Below, in pieces: positions 37,176 through 47,159 of a stretch of DNA of 64,000 bases; positions within the stretch are counted from its first letter, which is position 1, and the number at the start of each line of letters is the position of its first letter. The notes below the pieces were generated by a model. That model saw only the letters and a program-made list of their open reading frames with translations, searched no databases and was not told where the DNA came from. This DNA comes from Cucumis sativus (taxonomy: Eukaryota; Streptophyta; Magnoliopsida; Cucurbitales; Cucurbitaceae). The stretch is taken from the NCBI RefSeq assembly GCF_000004075.3, contig NC_026660.2, forward strand, positions 22,385,498-22,449,497, written 5' to 3'. The translations under genes and the position numbers were made by a program.

Positions 37176-39257
37176 ATGGATTATGTAACACTATTATCTG
37201 CATTGAGAACTTGCACTAGCTCCAAATTATTGAAACAAGGCAAGCTCATTCATCAGAGAATATTTTCTTGTGGCTTTCAATCCAACATCGTTCTCAGCAA
37301 ATCCCTCATCGGATTTTACTTTTCCTGCCATGATTATGCATCAGCTGAGCTTGTTTTTCAAACCAATGATTGCCCATTGGATGTTTCTTTATGGAATGCT
37401 CTTCTCTCTGCTTACACCAACAATTTCAGGTTTGTTGAAGCTTTGCAACTATTTGACCAATTGAATTGTAATTCTTATGTAAGACCGGATTTTTATACTT
37501 ACCCAGTTGTTCTTAAGGCGTGTGGTGGATTGGGTAGAGTTATTTATGGGAGGAGAATCCATAATCATTTGTTGAAAACGGGTTTGATATGGGATGTTTT
37601 TGTGGGCAGTTCTTTGATGAATATGTATGCGAAATGTGATCAGTTTGTTGATGCCATTAAGCTGTTCGATGAATTTCCTCAGAGAGATGTGGGGTGTTGG
37701 AATGCAGTTATCTCTTGTTATTTTAAAGATGGTAAGGCTGAGATGGCGTTGAAGACGTTTGATAAAATGAAAGAGTTGGGTTTTGAGCCTAATTCAGTGA
37801 CTTTTACTGTTGTTGTCTCATCTTGTACTAGACTTTTGAATTTGGAAAGAGGTAAGGAGGTTCATAGGGAGTTGATAGAAAGACGGATTTTGTTGGATGC
37901 TTTTGTTCTTTCTGCGCTCGTGGATATGTATGGAAAATGTGGTTGTTTAGAAATGGCCAAAGAAGTTTTTGAGAAAATCCCAAGGAAGAATGCGATCACT
38001 TGGAATGCTATGATTACAGGGTATAGCTTGAAAGGTGATAGCAGATCCTGCATTGAACTTCTCATGAGGATGAATGACGAAGGAACTAAACCGACTTTGA
38101 TGACTTTGACCAGCATTATATATGCTAGCTCGAGGTCTGTTCAACTTCGGCATGGAAAATTTATACATGGATATATTTTGAGAAATAGAATAGATGTTGA
38201 TATCTTCATTGATGTTTCTCTCATTGATTTCTACTTCAAGTGTGGATACGTTTCTTCAGCTGAAACTATCTTCAGAACTATATCCAAGAATGAAGTTGTA
38301 TCTTGGAATGTCATGATTTCTGGACATGTCATGGTGGGTAATCACATTCAAGCTCTCCATATCTATGATAACATGAAAGAACATCATGTAAAACCAGATG
38401 CCTTAACATTTTCTAGCACCTTATCAGCTTGTTCACAGCTAGCAGCCTTGGATAAGGGTAGAGAACTTCACTACTGCATAATCAACCATAAGTTGGAAGC
38501 CAATGAAATCGTTATGGGGGCTCTTCTTGATATGTATGCTAAATGTGGGGATGTCGATGAAGCACGCAAACTATTTCATCAATTACCAAAGAGGGATCTT
38601 GTGTCATGGACATCGATGATCTTTGCTTATGGATCTCATGGCCAGGCTTCAGAAGCTTTGAGGCTTTTTGATGAAATGCAGAAGTTAAATGTTCGAGCTG
38701 ATTCAGTTACATTCCTAGCAGTTTTATCTGCTTGTAGCCATGCTGGATTGGTTGATGAAGGCTATATGTATTTCAATGAAATGGTTGTTCAGTATGACAT
38801 TAAGCCCGGCATTGAACACTATTCATGCTTGATAGATCTACTTGGACGTGCCGGAAGATTACATGAAGCTTATGAGATTCTCCAACGATCAAAAGAGACT
38901 AGGAGCGATATCGGATTGCTAAGCACACTGTTTTCTGCATGTCTCTTGCACAATAACTTTGTTTTAGGCATACAAATTGGGAAAATGCTTATAGAGGTAG
39001 ATCCTGATGATCCATCTACTTACATTCTGCTGTCAAATATGTATGCTTCTGTCAATAAATGGGACGAGGTACGTAAAGTACGACGAAAAATGAAAGAACT
39101 AGGGTTGAAGAAAAGCCCTGGTTGCAGCTGGATAGAGATAAACCAAAGGATCCATCCATTCTTTGCTGAAGATAAGTCAAACCCTCTGGCTGATGGGGTT
39201 TATGAATGTCTAAACATTCTAGGTTGTCATATGGAGAAGAATGAACTAGAGCTATAG
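37176..39257 (+). CDS. PLS-class pentatricopeptide repeat protein, At5g27110-like, 693 aa
   Basis: A single open exon, as is usual for PPR genes. Tandem 31-36-residue helical-pair repeats of the P-L-S type run from about residue 35 to 580, with typical signatures such as VDMYGKCG, VSWNVMISG and VLSACSHAGL. The C-terminus carries an E-type extension ending in KKSPGCSWIEI and then a short tail; there is no DYW deaminase domain. By memory it parallels Arabidopsis At5g27110 (691 aa) along its whole length, including the very short lead before the first repeat. PLS-class proteins bind RNA in mitochondria or plastids and usually specify C-to-U editing sites; without DYW, this one would need a partner deaminase. 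No obvious targeting peptide is visible at this start. The RNA target is unknown. Confidence 0.92.
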   Translation: MDYVTLLSALRTCTSSKLLKQGKLIHQRIFSCGFQSNIVLSKSLIGFYFSCHDYASAELVFQTNDCPLDVSLWNALLSAYTNNFRFVEALQLFDQLNCNSYVRPDFYTYPVVLKACGGLGRVIYGRRIHNHLLKTGLIWDVFVGSSLMNMYAKCDQFVDAIKLFDEFPQRDVGCWNAVISCYFKDGKAEMALKTFDKMKELGFEPNSVTFTVVVSSCTRLLNLERGKEVHRELIERRILLDAFVLSALVDMYGKCGCLEMAKEVFEKIPRKNAITWNAMITGYSLKGDSRSCIELLMRMNDEGTKPTLMTLTSIIYASSRSVQLRHGKFIHGYILRNRIDVDIFIDVSLIDFYFKCGYVSSAETIFRTISKNEVVSWNVMISGHVMVGNHIQALHIYDNMKEHHVKPDALTFSSTLSACSQLAALDKGRELHYCIINHKLEANEIVMGALLDMYAKCGDVDEARKLFHQLPKRDLVSWTSMIFAYGSHGQASEALRLFDEMQKLNVRADSVTFLAVLSACSHAGLVDEGYMYFNEMVVQYDIKPGIEHYSCLIDLLGRAGRLHEAYEILQRSKETRSDIGLLSTLFSACLLHNNFVLGIQIGKMLIEVDPDDPSTYILLSNMYASVNKWDEVRKVRRKMKELGLKKSPGCSWIEINQRIHPFFAEDKSNPLADGVYECLNILGCHMEKNELEL

Positions 39258-40072
39258 TAGATTAGCAAAAAACCGGATTATGCCTGCTTCCATACATGTC
39301 AAAAGAGCAATCAAGCTCATTTCAAGAAACAATACCACTTGCTCAACAAATGTGACAAAGTTTCCTCCCAAAGATCTCCATTGCCATTAAAAATGGTGGC
39401 TCAAGTTTTGCTGCTGTAGCTGTTTGTGGTAGGGGCTGTAAATTTTGCCTACAACTAAAAGTTGGAATCATGCCATTTTCTCAAGTCATCAGAAAAAGCT
39501 CAATACAAGAGTTGATCCTCAGGAGGTGTCGTTTGTGATCGAAGGTATTCTTTTAGCTGGAAAATTTTAATGGTCAATAGATTAGTACAATATATCTTTT
39601 GTGATCCTCTTACCATTACTTTAGACATAAATGTTATTTATTTTAAATATTTATTGGATGAAAATTTCAAATATAATTTCAATAATAGAGATTTAAAATG
39701 TTAAAGGGTCATACATGCTTTCACTGTTTCATTCAAGGTAAAAAAAAGTACTTCATTTAGTCATTAAACTTTTGCTTGTAACAATTCAGTTCTCGAACTT
39801 TCAAATTTGTAACAATTTAGTTCAAACTTAAACAAAATTTATGATGTCAAGACAGACATTATATTTTTCAAAATTATTGAATTTCGAAGTTGTCTATTTA
39901 AGAACAAGTCTCAATAAAATTCACACTTAATTTGGACTAAATTGTTATAAATTTTGAGGCATAATAATTAAATTTTCGTAATCCGAAAGTTGAAGGACTA
40001 AATTGTTATTTTTATAAAAATTTAGGGGAAACTAAACAATATATAATTAACCTAAAGCTTATCTCTCAACAA
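39258..40072. other. PPR 3' flank and a foldback repeat before the tRNA gene
   Basis: 39258 to about 39600 is probably 3' UTR of the PPR gene. The rest is AT-rich and mostly occupied by the foldback element listed at 39750-40035. Confidence 0.5.
39750..40035. mobile_element. MITE-like foldback ('aacaatttagt' type), 38 bp upstream of the tRNA
   Basis: The left half has gtaacaattcagttctcgaactttc and gtaacaatttagtt. The right half has their complements: ggactaaattgttataaattttg and gaaagttgaaggactaaattgtta. The halves form an imperfect inverted repeat. A 46-bp piece of the right half (39922-39967) reappears in inverted orientation at about 43327-43372, so the family is dispersed. Confidence 0.5.
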
Positions 40073-40143
40073 TCCGTTGTCGTCCAGCGGTTAGGATATC
40101 TGGCTTTCACCCAGGAGACCCGGGTTCGATTCCCGGCAACGGA
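40073..40143 (+). tRNA. tRNA-Glu (anticodon UUC)
   Basis: The acceptor stem TCCGTTG pairs perfectly with CAACGGA. The anticodon stem-loop reads ctggcTTTCACccag, giving anticodon TTC. The T arm is CCGGG-TTCGATT-CCCGG, with the B-box motif GGTTCGATTCC. The gene is 71 nt without CCA. A CAA motif just upstream (ctctcaacaa) and a T-run directly after the 3' end (attttta) fit plant polymerase III start and stop signals. It is a complete nuclear-type tRNA gene with no intron. Confidence 0.95.
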
Positions 40144-40164
40144 ATTTTTATATTTTCATTTATA

Positions 40165-40380
40165 ATTTTGGGCTTGGTCCTACTGGTCCCATGAAAGCCC
40201 ATTTCGTAGGCATTTTCTAGCCTGGCCCGTGGTTTTGATCTTAAATGGGCCGAAGCGCCGGCGGAGGAAAGCCCAAAACCCCATGTTTCTTTCCGGGCCT
40301 AGCTCAATATGGCGGTTGGAAATGGGCTGGCGGTGGGCGGTGAAAGCCCAGATTAGAGATACTAAGTCCCAAACAAATTA
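40165..40380 (+). promoter_or_regulatory. Site II element cluster, promoter of the ROMO1-like gene
   Basis: Six TGGGCC/T elements lie within 182 bp: 40169-40174, 40196-40201 (complement), 40246-40251, 40270-40275 (complement), 40323-40328 and 40345-40350 (complement). Site II elements (TGGGCY) bind TCP factors and are known to be enriched in promoters of nuclear genes for mitochondrial proteins. This fits the downstream gene. The block is also GC-rich compared with its surroundings. Confidence 0.65.
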
Positions 40381-40506
40381 AGAGATCAGACTTCGAAGGA
40401 TTTGGTGATTGTTGATATTCAATTCGAAGAACAAATTAAATTGTTCGTAGAACAAATTTTTTTCTTTGTGTTTTCTTCTTGGAGAATTATATCAAGGTCG
40501 CTGAGT

Positions 40507-42063
40507 ATGGCAAGAGACAGCTGTTTGGCTCGAGTTACTGCCGGAGTTGCCGTTGGTGGCGCCGTAGGAGGAGCCGTCGGTAAGAAAAACCCTAAATTTT
40601 CTTTGAAGAAGTTCATTTCTATTATCTGTCGTCTTCTTATTCCTAATCCGGTTTTCCTTTTCTTTTTCGAGTTCTGAGTTCCCGGTTATGGTTTGATTGT
40701 TGTTTCGACCATCGGTGATTGAGTAGTTATGTGTGTGAGATGTGTTGGATTAGAGAGTTTTACATGAGCAGGAAGCTGGATATTTTGGTCAATTTGTGTT
40801 ATTGCATCTTTGATTGAATCATGTTTGTTTCTCAGTGATAATGTACTACTAAGAATTATACCGCTATGTAACCTTCAGTACCCTTTCGAATTTTTTTCAT
40901 TTGTATAAATTAAGGCTTTGTTTGTTTGATCATATCACTTGATTGTGGACTTCATTTTGCCCATGTTAATGATTAATTTTGACGTACTTTGGTAGGTTTG
41001 GTTAAGTATGGAGTCAACTAATCTCATGTTATGTACTCAAAACATAAATTGACCGGAACTTGTGTTAAAGCATGTAGCTTAGCGATTATCGTTTACGATC
41101 CATCTTCCATCCCAAAATGTATTGACTACTTGATGCTCAAAGCTGCAATCTTAAATTGCCAGAGTATAGTTTTTCAAGAAGCTTGTTATTTGATTTAATC
41201 TATGACTGTCGAGCATTATGAACTACCTAGTGCTACCATCTTGATGCTATACATCGGTCAAAGTTCTATATATATATATATATATATATTTTCCTGCCCC
41301 CCCGAGAGTTTCTTTCCATGCTTTCATCCGAATTTTTAAGTATGTGGTATGTGTTGGCTGAGGATTCTATAACTAACAGGTTTGTCTTTCTTTTTCTAGG
41401 TGCTGTATATGGAACTTATGAGGCCATTAGATTTAAGGTATACTATCTCTGATAAATTCAACAACGGCTCTCTAACTCTATTATGATGATCTAAAGTTTT
41501 TCATCAAACTATCATGAATAGTTAATCTGTTTCCAGTCAGCTAGTGTCTTATCTAAACATCTTGAAACTAATATGAGATTCCGGCACTGCCTCATTAGGA
41601 ATTCTATTGTCATAGGATCAAAATTCGCACTCAACAAACTTTGAAGTGAAAAATAAAATACTACAGATTTTGGCCTTGTTGAAACAAATTTCATAATCTT
41701 TTCTCATAAATTTTTATATTCTTCTTCCTGTTATCCTAAATTAATTGGAGGAGAGGAAAACTCATAGATTATAGGGAACTATTCGTATTCCTAAATATTG
41801 CTACATTTGTTTCAATTATTCATTCTTATTATGTTAAATTTCAGTCTTAAAAGCCCAAAGATGGGAATGAATTATACCTAATTTTCAACAGTTTGTGATG
41901 ATGATAGATGGGAATGAATTATTGAGTAAAGTTGGATTTGTTGATGCAGGTGCCAGGACTATTGAAAATTAGGTATATTGGACAAACAACACTTGGAAGT
42001 GCTGCCATATTTGGCCTTTTCTTAGGGGCAGGGAGTTTGATACATTGTGGAAAGTCATATTAG
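40507..42063 (+). CDS. ROMO1/Mgr2-like mitochondrial inner-membrane protein, 74 aa, 3 exons
   Basis: Exons: 40507-40579, 41400-41437 (only 38 nt) and 41950-42063, all GT-AG. The product starts MARDSCLARVTAGVAVGG and ends IHCGKSY. It has two hydrophobic glycine-rich segments (about 11-32 and 51-68) forming a hairpin, with small-residue GxxxG-like spacing, and a short basic loop (RFKVPGLLKIR) between them. From memory this is nearly identical to the plant reactive-oxygen-species-modulator-like protein (At3g07910). In yeast the relative Mgr2 is part of the TIM23 presequence translocase and controls lateral release of membrane proteins; human ROMO1 is the counterpart. The same role here is inferred. 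Intron 1 contains a (TA)n run near 41267-41290. Confidence 0.92.
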
Positions 42064-42339
42064 TTTAAGTTAGAGCAGTTGGTCATTTGTTTATTTAAAG
42101 GCTTCCATTTGTGGTTGTTGGTTGAATGAAAGAAACAAAGTGGTCAATTGATGGTGATAGGGCTTCACCCCCTATTTAGATGTCATGAAATATTGATTCT
42201 TATTTCGAGATTTTTATTTTATGGATATATGGAGTCATCTTCTTTTAAATTGAAAAATTCATCAAAGTTGTTTTGATTCTTGACCTAATATTTTTCAGGA
42301 TAGATGTTTCTTTCATTTTCAAGCTCAAGAGAATGAAGA

Positions 42340-43620
42340 AAAAATATTCAAAGGTCTAAGTAAAGATGACGAATATTTCAAAGTAACAAACTTTTGGTTT
42401 GTGTTTTCAAAAGTAGTACATTTTCTAAAACTTGAAAAATAGTTTTTCTCGGATAAAATCGACCTTGTTTTTGCCATGCATCTTGATAGATATTAGATTG
42501 AGATACTATTGTTCAAAACTTCTCAAATCTTATTTAATTTTTTATTCTCAAATCTTATATAGTTGAGGTTTGATTTAAGATTAGGGATCCTTTTAAAAAT
42601 AATGTAAAATTTGAAATATATTTCAAAAATAGGTTGTTGCAAAACTATTTTTAAAAATAGGTGATTTGAGGTGATACACTACTTTCATGAGGTGGACTTT
42701 ATCTCTTCTATTTTTCTTTATTTTTATATATATATTACACTGGATTTCACATTTTTTTATTTTCTAATTATTTATATACGTGGGTCTCACACATTTCATT
42801 TTTTTTATTATTTATATATATATACCCACATATAATAACATATATATTAAACATTCAAATTTAAAAAATATATTTTTTTTTTAAATTAATTTATTTTTTT
42901 ATTTTCTTTATTTATAGTTAAATATCTCAATTTTCAATTTTTTTTATTAAATTTATTTTTTTTAATTTAATTTATAATTGAAATTATATATTTTTTTTTC
43001 AATTTTCAATTTTTTTAAAAAGATTTTAATATTAACAAAATATGTTATTAAAAAATATATTAAACAAATAAAAATAGTAATAATAATAATTAGAAGAAAT
43101 TGAAGTTACTCCAAATAATAATAATAATAAATCAATACACATTATTAACTGAATATTTTTTTTATATATATATATATATATATATTAAATATTTCAATCT
43201 TCCATTTTTCTTATTAATTCATCTTTTTTAATTTAATTTAATTATTTCTTAACCAAAATTATATATCTTTTTCGATTTTGTGTTTTAAAAAAACACATAT
43301 ATTAACAAAATATGTTATTAAAATATTATTATGCCTCAAAATTTATAACAATTTAGTACAAATTAAGTGTGAATATTCAAAAGTCTAATTAAAGATGACG
43401 AATATTTACAAAAGTAACAAACTTTTGGTTTGTGTTTTCAAAAGTAGTACATTTTCTAAAATTTGAAAAATAGTTTTTCTTGGATAAAATCGATCTTGTT
43501 TTTGCTATGCATCTTGATAGATATTAGATTGAGATCTTTCAAAACTTCTCAAATCTTATTTAATTTTTTATTCTCAAATCTTATAATAGTTAAGGTTTGA
43601 TTTAAGATTATGGAAGATTG
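42340..43620. repeat. Pair of about 245-bp direct repeats flanking about 780 bp of AT-rich DNA
   Basis: Copy A (about 42340-42592) and copy B (about 43372-43613) share long runs in the same orientation, for example aaagatgacgaatattt, caaacttttggtttgtg, gtagtacattttctaaaa and cttgatagatattagattg. By eye they are about 90 percent identical. The enclosed DNA itself contains two related segments (about 42915-43060 and 43185-43325, sharing attaacaaaatatgttatta). Possible readings are terminal repeats of a non-autonomous retroelement or a local segmental duplication. I see no clear TG..CA ends, primer-binding site or coding region. Confidence 0.7.
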
Positions 43621-43804
43621 AATAACTTTTTTGGAAAAGATAAAAAAATTAAATAAGATTTGGGAATATTTGAAAATTTGTAAAATCTTTCTCCCAATTC
43701 AAGAGTTGAAATTTTTTAAAATTTTAGGAAAACCTAGGTGGTCGATTTTGCATGAGATGAACTTTAATAAAAATGTGCTATTCTTAAAAACAAAAACTAA
43801 AAGT

Positions 43805-43906
43805 GTGCTATTTTTATCAATTTTCGTGGAGATGAACCCAAATTTGAGTTGAAATGTGCTATTTTTATCAATTTTCGTAGAGATGAACCCAACTTTGATT
43901 TGAGTT
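43805..43906. repeat. 51-bp tandem duplication
   Basis: The unit starting gtgctatttttatcaatttt occurs at 43805 and again at 43856, with only a few changes (gtggagatg/gtagagatg and aaatttg/aactttg). It is intergenic. Confidence 0.85.
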
Positions 43907-44237
43907 AATGTATGATTTATGTATGCCTAAAAACACTTATTTAAGGAGAAAAACATTATAATCAAGTTTAAGTAAACATTATTACATTTGGTTTCCCATT
44001 AGAAACCAAAAGGTTTGGAGAGTTTGATTGTGTTATGCAAATTGGAATTACATTTGAAAGTGTTTGTAATAACGGATTTATGAAGTTTCTCAATACATAG
44101 CCAGCCAAGCCAAACATTCATTCTGATGAACGCTTTCATGGAGTTAAAGTAGACAACAAATATTACAATACAGTTCTTTCTTTACAAAGTAGACGAAAGC
44201 AAATGCATGAGAACGGATCACGGTTTCGAACCGAATA

Positions 44238-47159
44238 TCAAATCCGAGAAGGAATGAGAGGGATGTTGTTCTGAAAATATGAAGAAGCTGCTGCAACACC
44301 ACTTCCAAGCTTCACTGGATAACCAACATCCTTCAGAATCATCTCCACACCAGCAAGACAACCCAACAGTTGCAACTGAAGAAAAGGATTGATCGTCGAT
44401 CGACATATTAGCGGACAATATCAAACAGTTATATTATAGAAATCCATATGTTAAAGACTGCTATGGTTTCTCAAATTTGTAGTTAGTATCAATATATTAA
44501 ACAAAGGAAGAAAAGGGTGAAAAAGGGAAACTTTAGGCATCGTTTTGGGCCCCGAACTTCAAGCCTAGGCTATTATACCCCAGTTAATGTTTGGGATTCC
44601 AATTATAATAACGGGTGGCTCTAACTATTATAACTCACAATTAACTATATAATACTATTTGAAATCTCTCGTTATCGTGCTTATCATTTCCTACTCATCT
44701 TCTCTCTCTCTTTGTTGCAATGTTTATTAGTTTCTATGTAGACTTATATAGTCTAAACCCCAAACACTTTCGATTATAACTCAGACTATTGTGCATCAAA
44801 ACACAAACTATTAGAACCAACCTACTATAATAACAACGGACTATAAGAACCAACTCAAGCTCCTAATATCTAATGTTTTTATAAAAGCAAATTCCCATTT
44901 CACATGCTCTTTCTTAACATGATGTCAAATTCCAAAGAAGATGGGTTTCTTAAACTAAATATTTGGAAGTAGAGAGAAACAGACATGTTTGGAAGTATAG
45001 AAAACATTAGAAATGAGTGTTGCGAAAATAGGAGAGAATTGAAGAGAGAAACTTCACCTCGTTTAGGTGGCCAAGGTGGCCAATTCTGAAGACTTTACCA
45101 GCAACTTTGTTGAGGCCAAGACCTAAACTCAAATTGTATCTCTTCCAAGCCCTTCTAACAATTTCTGAACTGTCAATGTATGGAGGAACAAGAACAGCAG
45201 TCACAGTGTCACTGTGCCATTCCTCCTTTTGTGTGCAGTTCTTCAAACCCCATGCCTCCACAGCAAGCCTGTATGCCATTTTGAAATGTTAGAGTAAATC
45301 CGAAAAACGGGATAGAACCTTTAGAGTTAGTTCTGAACGAAAATCGAAAACAGAAAACATGAACACTGAAATTCTATCTTCACATGTCTTTCATCATCCA
45401 ACTTGAAGGATCTGACAACATCTCGATGGATTTAGCTCTAAGGGAATGTACTACTCTTTGATTTTGTTTTTTTTTTTTTTTTTTTTTTGCGGTGGCAAAT
45501 ATAACAATCAAGCCTAAAGTATTAGAAGATATAGCAAAATTCAGATTCAGCACTCAGAGTAAGTCTATCATCATGGATATATTTTGCTATATCTACCGTT
45601 CTTTAGAAATATTACTATATACTTAATTATTAATCCTAAAAGTGCTACCCATTGCAAGTACTCAAGTGCAACAAAAAATGCATAAATCGACCTTGTCGCT
45701 TGGCCTAAACGTTTATGTCTCGCAATCACATTTTCAAGGCCTTCCTCAAATACAAGATCCAAAGCTGCTCTAAGCCCATATAAGAGTTGGATGGAAGGAG
45801 TGTAAGGCCAGTATGTTCCCAAGTTATAGAACTTGAGATAGTCCTTCCAGTCAAAGAAAACTCTGAGTGATTTTGCTGTTTTAGATGCCTCGAGTGCTCG
45901 GGGGCTGGCGCAAACAATACCGATTCCAGTGGGAAGGGAAAGAGCTTTTTGAGAGCCAGTTAAAGCCACATCTACTCCCCAATCATCCATGCGAAAATCA
46001 AGAGCACATATCGAAGACACTCCATCCACGAGAAAAAGAGCTGGATGCCTATATTCATCTGAGAATTTGATATAAACGTCAAGAACTTATAAATGGAGAT
46101 ATAAAAACTTGACAATAAAATATCATAGACAATTACAACTAAACAAAAGTTTGACCTCCGTTTACAACAACGTCACCAAAACACTAAGTTGGAATGAAGT
46201 TTTCGGTTAATCTTGTCAATGCTTTACCTAGTATTCTTCTTACTAGAGACAAATCATTAGTCACACCAGTTGCTGTCTCATTATGAACAATGCAAACTGC
46301 CTTTATAGTATGATCAGTATCAGCTGCAAGCTTTGCAGCTAAAACATCAAGCTTAGCACCTTCACCCCAATCACTTTCAATCACGTCGACTTTGAAATTC
46401 AGACGCTGCTGTTGATCAATCCAAAGCAAACTGAATTGACCAATAAGGAACGACACGATCCGATCTCCCGGAGACAATGTGTTTGTGAGAGCACTCTCCC
46501 ATGCACCAGTACCTAATCCATAAGTAATGAAGTTGTTGGAGAAATGTGATTAGTTTTCTAAACATTTCTTGTTAACATAACCTAAAATCCAACATAATAC
46601 ACCAAACTTTCAGTAACATTGATCACAAAATTTCATTGAAGTCCAAAATGGTACATCAATGACATTAAGAGTGAATTTGACATGATTTTGGAAAGAGAAA
46701 AAACTAAAACTAATCACAACGTTAAACAAGAAATCAACAATCAAAGATAAACAAAAAAAACGTAAACAATAGAGAATCAACAAAGACATTTATGTAGGTA
46801 GAGAGCAGTTTAAATATCAGATTACAAATCAAGAAAAGTCTCAAAGGTTAGCGAAGACTCTGTAGTTGGTCGTTCAAAGTAACAAATAATACATTCAAGG
46901 CATTCCAATCAAAGTTTTATTATTAGCTCAAACAACCCATCAAAACTATGGTACCTGTGGTAGGGAACAAAAATGGAGTGCCTGATGTGGTTTTGAATAT
47001 CTTTTTGACATCCTCAAGCAGAGTTTTTGTCAGTGCTGGAACAGCTGGAGAACGATAGTCCTCATTGTTCCGGTTCATTGCTCGAAGGACTTGTTCGGGG
47101 ATATTAACCGGCCCCGGCACAAAAAGATGGTTCCTTCCAGGTCCATAAACATAGTCCAT
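44238..47159 (-). CDS. AGT1: Serine-glyoxylate aminotransferase, peroxisomal, 401 aa, 5 exons
   Basis: Exons, in transcription order: 47159-46955, 46512-46228, 46058-45692, 45268-45058, 44375-44238. The joined frame is 402 codons with stop, exactly the length of Arabidopsis AGT1/SGAT (At2g13360). The enzyme is a PLP-dependent class V aminotransferase that converts serine and glyoxylate to hydroxypyruvate and glycine in the photorespiratory cycle. The N-terminus MDYVYGPGRNHLFVPGP is the family signature. SGSQ-type context TGSQKALS places the PLP-binding lysine at about residue 201, and a D-G-V-S-S motif lies near 175-179. The protein ends in SRI, a known peroxisomal type 1 targeting signal. 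All introns are GT-AG. In melon, high expression of such genes has been linked to downy mildew resistance; that is literature knowledge, not seen here. The gene is followed, toward its promoter side, by CHR5 on the same strand. Confidence 0.96.
44540..44870. repeat. AT repeat with alternating ctattataa/ttataata motifs
   Basis: It contains many motifs such as ggctattatacccc, aactattataactca, ctataataacaacggactataa and gattataactcagactatt in both orientations. Similar motifs occur at about 190-340. It lies in the last intron of the SGAT gene. It may be a small foldback transposon remnant. Confidence 0.35.
45455..45615. repeat. Poly-T run and 'tatagcaaa' family copy inside SGAT intron 3
   Basis: A long T run (about 45460-45488) is followed by gcaaatataacaatc...atatagcaaaattcag...agtctatcatc...attttgctatatct. 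The unit lies entirely in the intron between 45692 and 45268. Confidence 0.55.

Larger units (their letters stand above)
42064..44237. other. AT-rich spacer between convergent genes, built largely of repeats
   Basis: This DNA lies between the 3' ends of the ROMO1-like gene (+) and the SGAT gene (-). The flanks are presumably 3' UTRs. The middle is a direct-repeat structure plus tandem repeats, listed separately. No open frame is convincing. Confidence 0.6.
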
